Source of the DNA: Macrocystis pyrifera
Lineage: Eukaryota > Sar > Phaeophyceae > Laminariales > Laminariaceae
NCBI GenBank assembly: GCA_031763025.1
Contig: JASSKH010000005.1
Coordinates: forward strand, 7,685,514 to 7,749,513
DNA: 64,000 nt
Direction of reading: 5' to 3'
Made by a program: the position numbers and the translations under genes. This document shows positions 56,134 to 64,000 of this stretch, in pieces. Every line of letters starts with the position of its first letter. Within the stretch, counting starts at the first letter, position 1. The notes below the pieces were generated by a model that ran no database searches, was not told the origin of the DNA, and was given only the letters and a program-made list of their open reading frames with translations.

Positions 56134-56359
56134 TTAACGGCATTTAGTATATACAGCCGTTGGCGACAATTCCACGGCTCCTCTCAATATATCTATAGCC
56201 GTTAACGGCAACCCGGTCGTGGGAAAGCATACGCCAGTACGTAAAGAGCCCACATATCGGTAGATCAAACAAGACTTTCCCTAGTTTCACAAAACATAGA
56301 AGAAAAAGTATCTCCGCGCGCAAACGATATAGCCAGCCGCGACCTCTCACTTCTTTCTT

Positions 56360-56790
56360 CACCTCGAGCGGAACGGGAATCGGAATCGACCTTGGAACTT
56401 CCTTCACCCAGAGAGCCAGATTGGCATCGGTATCGGAGTTTCCTTCGCGCAAATCGGAATCGGAAGCAGCGCTTCTTTCACTCGAATCGGAATCGGCACA
56501 ACTTCCTCCACCCGAAGCGCACGGGGAACTTCACTCCCCCGAAGCGGAATCGGAATCGCGCAATGAGCCGGAGCCGGATTGGGAAACTACTTCATCCAAA
56601 GGGAAATCGGATTATGTATCGGAAATCGATGTATTTCTTCACCCCAACGAAATAGAAGTCGGGATCGGGAATTTCTACATCCAAGGCGGAATCGGAATCA
56701 TAATTAGAAATTCCTACACCCAAGGCGGAGTCGTATTCGGAAATTCTTTCACCAATCGAGTCGAAATCGAAATCAATCGGAGTCCGACGC
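56360..56790 (+). repeat. CGGAATCGGAATC array
   Basis: Twenty or more CGGAATCGGAATC-type words are spaced irregularly among TTCCTTCACCC and CCAAGCGG phrases. It gives a Ser/Glu-rich frame on plus. It borders the stop codon of the Gln-rich exon on the opposite strand. Confidence 0.85.
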
Positions 56791-56817
56791 AAAAGACCGT
56801 TCGCGGTGGACAAAAAA

Positions 56818-56836
56818 TCAGCCCCTCCACCCCTGG

Positions 56837-56867
<31 letters not shown>

Positions 56868-57279
56868 GAGTTAGCGGGGGAGGAGGACGCGGCGGTTCAT
56901 ACCCCGCGCCGTAGACCTGATGGTGCAACTGCTGTTGCTGCAACTGAAATACAAGCTGCTGTTGCTGAAGCTGCTGCTGCAGCCGCAACCCAGCCGATGT
57001 CTGCGCTTGCGGTTGCTGGTGCTGCGGTAGCTGAAGCTGCTGCTGCTGCTGCTGCTGCTGCAGCAACCCAGCCGATGTCTGCGGCTGCGAATGCAATCCA
57101 GCCGCTACCGCGGGCGGCCCAATGAACCCTCGAGCGCCCTGATAGGCCGCCGCCGCCGCCGTGGGCCAGAAGTGGGGCGACGGGAGCGCGGTAGCAGCAG
57201 CGGAGGAGGAGGACACGACCGGGAACACCTGCTGCACCGCGCCGCCCGCCGAGGCTGCCATCATGTGTTGGTGCAGAGC
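56818..57279 (-). CDS. Gln-rich terminal exon of an unidentified gene
   Basis: A good acceptor (CCCCCCTGCTGTGCAG, ending at 57,280) opens an exon in phase 0: ALHQHMMAASAGGAVQQVFP, then SSSSAAATALPSPHFWPT, GARGFIGPPAV and PQTSAGL followed by Q tracts (twice, so a short internal duplication). It ends PPLTQ, a Q run and GQGWRG stop at 56,818. Gln-, Ala- and Pro-rich ends like this occur in transcription factors and RNA-binding proteins, but no domain identifies it. The Q runs are CTG/CAG repeats on plus, where poly-Ala is the alternative reading. Upstream exons on the minus strand were not found. Confidence 0.4.
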
Positions 57280-57394
57280 CTGCACAGCAGGGGGGTATGT
57301 GTGTGTGTGTGGGGGGGGGGGAGCGAGGGTGGGAGCGAGGGCGGGAACGGCAGTGGGGAAAAAAATACATGTTGCATGTGATGAGGGTCAGAGG

Positions 57395-57570
57395 GGGTGT
57401 ACTCGATAGGAGAGATGTACTCGATCTCATGCATGGCCGTAGTCGTATGACCATAGACCCTCGCATCCCTACAATGCCGGGACGGAGCATGTCGGGTTTT
57501 CACCGACCAGGCAGGGGGGGGGTTACTCATGCCATGCATGGGCCGAAGTCGTAGGGGGGGGGGGGGGGGT
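57395..57570 (-). mobile_element. Two C-tailed SINE 3' ends
   Basis: 57,395-57,515 (GCCTGGTCGGTGAAAACCCG to ATCGAGTAC doubled end) and 57,520-57,570 (ACGACTTCGGCCCATGCATG to GAGTAA), both on minus and each followed or preceded by C runs. Confidence 0.85.
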
Positions 57571-57899
57571 TCACCTAAATGCTGCAAGCTATACGCGCCC
57601 TATATGTACAGTCAGTACTGCCGTAGTACCACTGTGGGCTAAATACCGTTTGGTCTTCATACCCTAACGGTTCTTACAATTACACCCAGAGTGAGGCAGA
57701 CAGGACAGTTTCAGTAAGAAAACGGCCATAGCTGTGGTAGCTACTGTGCTAATAAAATACCGGTCGATAATATTCACAGGGAACTGAGACAAAAAAAAGC
57801 AAGCCGCTCGCTCTACCGAAGATAAAAGTGTATTTGAAACGCACTTTTCTTCTCCCAAGAAATGGATCCACTCCACACCTCTCGGACAGACCATCGATT

Positions 57900-58100
57900 C
57901 CCACTTCATCACGATCTAGACATCTCAGGGCAGACACACAGTGGAATAAAATCCTGATATGTATGATCCAGCTTATGCTGCGTATAACCTGCACTATCTA
58001 GGACATGCTTCCTGCGACGGATCTGTATTCAACAGATCCTGCATAATACATCACGACGGCAGGGTAGGATCTAGAAGTCTAGGTCATGAGGTGGGAATCG
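57900..58100. repeat. GATC-rich dispersed repeat, copy 4
   Basis: It contains GATCTGTATTCAACAGATCC, TGCATAATACATCACGACGG, CAGGGTAGGATCTAG and TCTAGGTCATGAGG, echoing 10,545-10,650 and 61,000-61,090. Confidence 0.5.
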
Positions 58101-58497
58101 ATTTCCTGTCTCATGTGGGCAACAGTCTCAACCTCCCCATCCCCCTTGAATATATTATTCATTCATGTACCAGGTGTGCTTTTCTGATCTCTTTGCGTCA
58201 CCTGTTCGTATTCTGTTCCATTTGACAATTTTTTCTTGCTTCTCCCCATTGCCCTTTGGTTCCTTGTTTCCTGGTCTGGCTTGTGTTGTTTGTGTTCTCG
58301 TACCTGGTACGTTGGCATTTCACTTGCTTTTACCCATTCACTCGCGACTATGTCTGTCTCGGTTTCTCTCGGTCTCAGTCTGCGATCACATAATAATGAG
58401 TAGCTCTCTAGGAAATGGAATCAAGATCGGACACTGGGGTGTACTGGTGTAGTTGGGTAGAATTAACGGTTCAATGCCAAGACAACACATATAAAAG

Positions 58498-58999
58498 TTG
58501 GGTTGGCGTCGGCTGTCAACGACACTGTAAAACATGCCGCTAGCTACATGAGCTAGACAACCAGGGTACATACCGTTGTTTTTTTGGCGGTCGCCGCAAG
58601 TGGCGGTGGAGTTGTTATTAATAGATAATTTACGCGGGCGGAGAAATTTATTTCGCACGAGGGGAATCATCGAGTACCTCACGTAGTGTTTAAGGTAGAG
58701 CACCCACGAGGCAGCTAGATAGTGAGCCCATTGCCGTCTCTGGAAGTGGCCACACCGGAAAATGAATTAACTCACTGAGTTTGTCATCTATATGCAAGAA
58801 AATCCGCCTATAAAGCGGTTCTCAGTAGGATGCAGCGCACCCTTCATGCGACTCGCCCAACACCTCACGGCGCTTCGCGCTTGGTGCAAGCAATGTCTGC
58901 CTGGCCGGTGAAGACCCGACGTGCTCCGTCCCGGCATTGCAGGATTGCGAGGGTCTCTGGTCATACGACTACGGCCATGCATGGTAATGAGTACACCCC
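58498..58999 (+). mobile_element. C-tailed SINE-like element, full-length copy, abutting LINE copy 2
   Basis: 5' TTGGGTTGGCGTCGGCTGTC, a short T7 run (58,578-58,584), GGAAGTGGCCACACCGG, GCGCTTGGTGCAAGCAATG and terminal AATGAGTACACCCC. The recognisable LINE sequence begins only about 20-25 bases downstream in the same orientation. Confidence 0.9.
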
Positions 59000-59020
59000 T
59001 AGTACCGCCCCCGCCCTCGG

Positions 59021-60654
59021 GCTGAGTACACATTAGGTAAGATAATCCAAAAGACGCGGGACTAACAACGCACTGATTTCCAGATGGCCTACGACACAGC
59101 ATGAAGAAATGGATTGAGGGGAAGCTGTGGGAAACAGGAATCAGAGGAAAGATGAGGAGAATGATGAAAAAGATGACGGAGTGTGCGCGAAGTGCTGTGA
59201 TGATGGACGGCGGGATTATCGAAGTATGTTGATATTTTTACAAGGAGTTGCACAGGGATGTACGTCATCACCTTACCCATTCAATATATATATATATATA
59301 TTAACGACCTGATAGTAGCAGTCGAAAGCTGCAAATCATGGAGCCACGGTGGGGGAAGATACGGTGTCGGGATTGATGTTTGCGGATGACTTCGTGGGGA
59401 TATCAGAAAACACCTCAAGGATTGCAGAAACAAATCGAGAAGGCGCTAGAATACGCTAGGAAACGGAGGGTGACGGCGAACGTCAACAAGCGCGCAGTAG
59501 TTAAAAGTAACGAGGAGGAGGTGAACCCGATAATTTTCAGTTGGAAGTGGGGAGAAGATGAATTGCCGATCGTAGACCAGTGTACGTACCTTGGCTTAGA
59601 GATCAAAAGACTGCTCTTGGGATACACGGATTACAAAAGTAATAGGAAAGTAAAACACACCAAGGCAAGATGGATGCGATCCCAACAGACTCGCACCTTG
59701 ACACCAGGATTAAGAAATGTATCCTGATGAATGTTATAGTACCAAAGCTAGAATATGCAGGAGAAGTATGGGAAGGGAACGCGAAGTTCGTTAAAACAGT
59801 TGGAAACAGTACAGATGACAGCAGCTATAAAAATACTAAGATGCACTTTTAACAGCAGAACTGGGAATGTATCCACTCAAGGAAAATAGAGACATGGAGA
59901 AAGTTGAAATGGCAACATAAAGTAGCGAACATGCCAAAAAAATAGGGGTTGCTAGCCATAGTTGATAGAGCTGTATGGGAGAAAGTAACAAAAGGGCGAG
60001 CTGGAATAAGGTGGGATAGCATAGTTGAAAAAGTATGCAAGGGTACAAGAGGAAACCAAGGAGAGATGATATCCGCCGAGAAGTTTAGGAGGTACAAGGC
60101 AGAAGTAGAAGAAAGGACAGAAAGAAGTGAAAGGCCAGCGCTAAGAAACAACGTGAAATCGGAGAAACATTTTATGAATATACAGGGGTATTAAGCGAAG
60201 GGATAGAAATGAAGACGTGTTTTGCACGGCCCAATGGGCTTCGCGAAAACGCTGAAACTCTGCGATTTCGTGTAGGTGACCTGGACCTGCCAGAAATAAG
60301 ATAGAGGTATACCAGTAGCCGGTAGGAGGAGAAAGTAGACGCACAGATGTGCCCGCGTGGCAAAGCAATAGAGAGTAGAGATCACACAGTAGGAGAATGT
60401 GAAATGTACAAGGAGTAACGGGATGTGTTAGAAGACGAGATGAGGGAAATAGACGAATGTGGCATGTAGGAGTTTTGATAAACTGAAAAGCAGCGAGAAA
60501 ACGATCGCTATCCGAGGAGAATACATGGTGGCCACAGGTGATGAAACCGGAAGGTGACAAGTTTAGCAAAGACCTTCTATAAAAAAATATGAAAACACCG
60601 TAGTGAGCGTCCAAATGTTGAAGGTGTCTGAGGAGTAGGAACGGTGCTCCGTCT
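59021..60654 (+). mobile_element. LINE, second copy, 5'-truncated and decayed, running into the gap
   Basis: Collinear with the reverse transcriptase and 3' part of the copy at 1,010-4,553. It starts near GTACACATTAGGTAAGATAA and has MRRMMKKMTECARSAVMM, FADDFVGIS and the C-terminal Cys/His segment CPRGKAIESRDHTVGECEMY, typical of LINE ORF2 ends. Many stops and frame changes interrupt it. The 3' UTR is readable to GGAACGGTGCTCCGTCT, where the assembly gap begins, exactly where the shared 65-base tail and C run should follow. Confidence 0.93.
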
Positions 60655-60754
60655 NNNNNNNNNNNNNNNNNNNNNNNNNNNNNNNNNNNNNNNNNNNNNN
60701 NNNNNNNNNNNNNNNNNNNNNNNNNNNNNNNNNNNNNNNNNNNNNNNNNNNNNN
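60655..60754. other. Assembly gap (100 N)
   Basis: A run of N at the expected position of the LINE's C-rich tail; the round number suggests unknown real length. Confidence 0.98.
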
Positions 60755-60844
60755 GGCAAGAACAAAGAAAATATTAAGAGCCGTGCGCACTCTTGTATAC
60801 CTTGTGCGGTACTACTCTCGTTAGCGATGGATATCGCACGATAA

Positions 60845-61130
60845 TCGACTTCAGTACGATGCGAAACCCGATCGATGAGAATTCAGATCTATGTCAAACG
60901 ATTCCGATAGTCGATACCCGGCACGTCGAAATTTTTCACGCCTTGGACAAACCATCGATTCCTACTTGATCATCTACCGTGGATATTCCACGGCAGGTAT
61001 CTCTCTCATGTGTATGATCTATCTACTGCAGCACATGTTTCATAGATCGGGTCTGTACTATTATTATGCAGATCCTGCACAACCTCTCGAAATGGCAAGC
61101 GAGGAACTTTACAGTAGATGAGCTACAGAT
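60845..61130. repeat. GATC-rich dispersed repeat, copy 5
   Basis: Words GATCATCTACC, GTATGATCTATCTACTGCAG, GATCGGGTCTGTACTA and CAGATCCTGCACAACCT, arranged as in copies 3 and 4. Confidence 0.5.
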
Positions 61131-62817
61131 CGTGATTTCTCCGAGGTGTGTGTGTGTGTGTTTTTTTTTTTTTCATTCAAGGTCAGCCACGGGGGTGCCA
61201 GAGGGGGTGGTGGAGAGGGTAAAACGCGTGCGATGCGACATCCAACGTGTATTCCTACGTACCTCGTGTTCGTTTGGTTTTGGGTACGTATTTCCTGTTT
61301 GTCCGGGCGACGATTTCGTTTTTCTGTTTTCGATTTTTTTTTTTTGAAGAGTGGTTCGATACCGACGTGTCTTTGGCCAGATACATTTTCCCGATGTTGC
61401 CGCTGCTGTGTGAATAGAGGGTGTGTGTGTGTTTTTTTTGTTGCTATTACGGCGTGGATGCCCCCTCCTTTTTATCCCCTCGCCTGGTGCGAGCGGCGCC
61501 GTTGACGACGATGAACCAATGCAGCGAGTGGCGGCAGCAGTGGCAGTAGCAGCTTGCTTCTGTAGAACATCACACAGGGCGGTCTCTCTGCTCCAGCAGA
61601 CCCTGTCTGTCACGCTGGTTTCGTACTTCGTGCCCATCTTTCACTCGCGTTGACGGAGGGTTATCGTCTCACTCGGGGGCTCCAGCGATGCTGGCCTTGG
61701 GTTGAGCGTGGTTGTCGGGGCCGTCCCAATAGATCGTAGCAGTAGAAGCAGTAGCGGCGAGTAGTGATACAGCAGCAGCAGCAGTAGTACCAGGTTTCAA
61801 CCACTTTTCGACGCTTCCGTAGCTTCAAGTGGCGTTGTGCCACTAAATGATATCAGTACCGTAATATATTACCTTGATTCTTCCTTCCTTCCTTCCTTCC
61901 CCCCCCCCCCCTTACTTCCTCCCTTCCTGCCTGCCTGCCTGCCTGCCTGCCTGGCGTATCTGGCCGAGTTATTGTAGTTGTACCGGTACCCTCGAAGAGG
62001 TGGCGGGGGCGATTATTACACTACCAGGAATCATCGCGGCAAACACAGTTTGGCAGTAAACTGGGGAATAGCACGGCAAACGCATATCGGTGGCGCTGCA
62101 TTTCAGTAGCTTCTATTTTCGTGTCCTATGTGCAAAACAACCGTACCGGGTTCTTTCGTTTCTGTTCGTTGTGGTTTACTGCTACTATTGTGACAAGAAG
62201 CGTAGGTAGCACAACAGTCGTCGATGTATAGTGAACGACTGCAGTGTTGATAGTAAGAACTTGAGTTTTTTTTTCAGCCGATCACTCGCAACATAAAGCC
62301 CACACACAGCTTTCGATTGTTCTACGTATGAAGCACGCACAACGGAAGGAAGGAAGGAAGGAAGCATGAAGACGACGAGCTTTACACACGATACACGAAA
62401 GCACAACAGCAGCAAATGCCTATGTACAGAACATAACTACTCAGGCACGGGAGCAACGGACACTCCACCCTGAGTATTTTCGTCCTTGAGAGCTGTAGTG
62501 GCGTCGGAGTGATTGGTGGGCTGTGGGTGGTGCGTGCGGTAAATTACTCTCCCTTCAAGACGAGAAAGCGCCCCGTCTCTGATATCTAACGTTGGAAGTA
62601 TCGCTGGGAGTCAACGCTATTTGAAGAGACTGAACATGATACGTAATTGCATCAGATTTTGTTCGAAAAAGTGTCTCAAGACAAGAGATTCAAAAGTGTC
62701 GTATACCAGTAGGATTGTGCTTCAATTTTCGCTACCTACCTGCTTGAGTTTTTTTTAAATAATAAGCAAAAACCCGACTTTCACGATTTTCTCCGCCTGT
62801 TGTCTTGGAATAGTGTA

Positions 62818-63152
62818 AATGCGATTTCTCGCCGAAATTTCCTAGGAGAACCACGAGACTTCGTGGGCAGCGGCGGGTGTCACGTGAGGCCACCGCCGCG
62901 AGCGCGTGGCCGTGGCTTGTTTGCTTGAGCGTGGATGTTTCGACTTAAGTCTTGGAAAGTGACTCTATTAGTACCTGGTAGTCTATAATCGAGTGAAAAC
63001 CATTTTTGGAGACGCGAGTGCGATTTATCGACGAACTGAGCGAGCAGAAACACGAGACTTTATGGAAAGCGGCGGGTGACACATGTGAAGCCACCGCCGC
63101 GAGCGCGAGGCCGTGGCTTACTGTTACTAGGGCGTGGGTGTTTCAACGACGG
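62818..63152 (+). repeat. Diverged direct repeat of ~130 bp
   Basis: Units at 62,818-62,945 and 63,016-63,152 share GCGATTT, CACGAGACTT, GCGGCGGGTG, CACGTGAGGCCACCGCCGCG-like text, GCCGTGGCTT and GGATGTTTC/GGGTGTTTC. Function unknown. Confidence 0.8.
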
Positions 63153-63740
63153 TAAAAAAAAAAAACGAGGGCAAAAAACTGCTGAAAAAAAACACCCGCG
63201 TACCGTCAGAAAACCACCGTCAAGAAAAGGTCGGAGTATTTTTTATTTTATTTTTTTGTGGAAACAGAAACTCAACTCCAATAAAGGGATTTTTTTAGAA
63301 GTACAGTACTGCGATCGACGGAATAGTCTGCCTGAAACACGTCCATCAGGATATAGTGTTGAGCTTACTATTGTTCATGGGCGGCTGCGTTGCATGCACT
63401 GCGTGTGTACCTGGTACCGAAGGCAAGCTTATATCAGGCGATGCACGGCTTCAAAGTCTTACGGACAATCAATGTTCACTTCCGGCCCATGAACGCGATC
63501 GACGCGAGAAGAAACATTTTACACCACTGCTGTATTACCTTTACTGGGCGGGGTACATAAAAGACTAGATGCCAGGTATGCCATTAAAAAATAACGTTTT
63601 TTTTCCTCTCTCGTGTAAAACACCAAATAGCGGTTGAAAGAGTACGCTTCTCAGTCCATCAAGAATAACCGTTGCATATTACCGGTATTCGTTGCAGCCC
63701 ACAAACACATCGACACCGATCCACAGATAGCAACTATCTA

Positions 63741-63832
63741 TTACTGGGGTCCATAGTAAATAGGACCAAATATTGTCAGAAAAAATGGGTAAATAAACAG
63801 GCATTTGTTGCACCATAGGTCCTATTTACTAT
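63741..63832. mobile_element. MITE-A, copy 16, interrupted by a SINE
   Basis: Left arm TTACTGGGGTCCATAGTAAA and most of the right arm (AGGTCCTATTTACTAT) are present. The terminal bases are replaced by the T run of an inserted SINE, so the SINE is younger than the MITE. Confidence 0.85.
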
Positions 63833-64000
63833 TTTTTTTTTTTTTTTTTTTCATCACTTCTACTTTCCAGCCCACTCGTAGGAGGTTTTACCCTCGACGA
63901 TCTTCTGGACAAGCCGTGGTCACAGGTGTCGTCCCTTCTCCCCCCCGGTACGTGCCTTCATTTTTTGTCGCGCATAGGGTTCAGCATTCCCACTGCTCGT
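63833..64000 (-). mobile_element. tRNA-like SINE, copy cut by the window end
   Basis: A T run of about 19 (poly(A) on minus), then TCATCACTTCTACTTTCCAG, CCACTCGTAGGAGG, GACAAGCCGTGGTCACAGG and GCGCATAGGGTTCAGC, the near-exact complement of 44,985-45,150. The head with the promoter boxes lies beyond the window. Confidence 0.9.

Larger units (their letters stand above)
60755..63740. other. No recognised gene
   Basis: It contains a GATC-rich repeat (60,845-61,130), T-rich stretches, a C-rich and CTGCCTGC microsatellite at 61,890-61,955, GGAA repeats at 62,345-62,363, and the direct repeat at 62,818-63,152. One open frame at 61,470-61,653 (DDDEPMQRVAAAVAVAACF) looks protein-like but has no family match I can name. 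Confidence 0.45.

Noticed and set aside
61423-61653. A small protein gene (DDDEPMQRV frame)
   Set aside because: The sequence looks protein-like, but no acceptor, start or family could be supported.

Overview
The window is nuclear DNA from a eukaryote. Its genes are split by many GT-AG introns, and most of the sequence is dispersed repeats, long C/G homopolymers and CAG/GCN microsatellites. A possible signal peptide followed by a Phe-Ala-Val-Pro motif (9,043 onward) resembles the bipartite plastid presequences of stramenopile algae. With the intron-rich, repeat-rich style, a photosynthetic stramenopile is my best guess, but it is not proven. I saw no bacterial operon, rRNA, CRISPR array or recognisable viral gene.

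Five coding loci can be supported, most of them assembled exon by exon from splice sites whose phases agree. (1) 7,267-453, minus: PUS10-type tRNA pseudouridine synthase, with a 4.2 kb intron carrying a 5'-truncated LINE. (2) 21,512-24,617, plus: a small membrane protein with two DUF2061 repeats. (3) 42,020-29,806, minus: a TatD-family metal-dependent hydrolase over 12 kb with very short exons. (4) 46,090 to at least 49,200, plus: a DIX-like domain protein with a Gly/Pro/Ala-rich tail holding two DLLxMG motifs. (5) 57,279-56,818, minus: the Gln-rich terminal exon of an unidentified gene. A sixth, weaker candidate is the presequence-like exon at 9,043.

Layout: 1-7.3 kb PUS10 and its LINE; 7.3-20.3 kb almost gene-free, rich in a 105-bp MITE; 20.3-24.6 kb the DUF2061 gene; 24.6-29.8 kb simple and degenerate repeats; 29.8-42.0 kb TatD with MITEs and C-tailed elements in its introns; 42-46 kb repeats; 46-49.7 kb the DIX-like gene; 50-56.8 kb G-tract repeat pile-ups and microsatellites; 56.8-58 kb the Gln-rich exon; 58-64 kb a second, decayed LINE, an assembly gap at 60,655-60,754, and further repeats.

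The most interesting system is a retroposon pair. The LINE and a roughly 500-bp SINE-like element share an alignable 3' end of about 70 bp ending in GAGTAC (or AAGTAC), and both continue into a run of C rather than poly(A). More than twenty full or truncated copies are visible. They account for many of the G/C homopolymers, and several of these runs lie against splice acceptors. A separate tRNA-like SINE with an ordinary poly(A) tail is inserted into one of the C-tailed elements.
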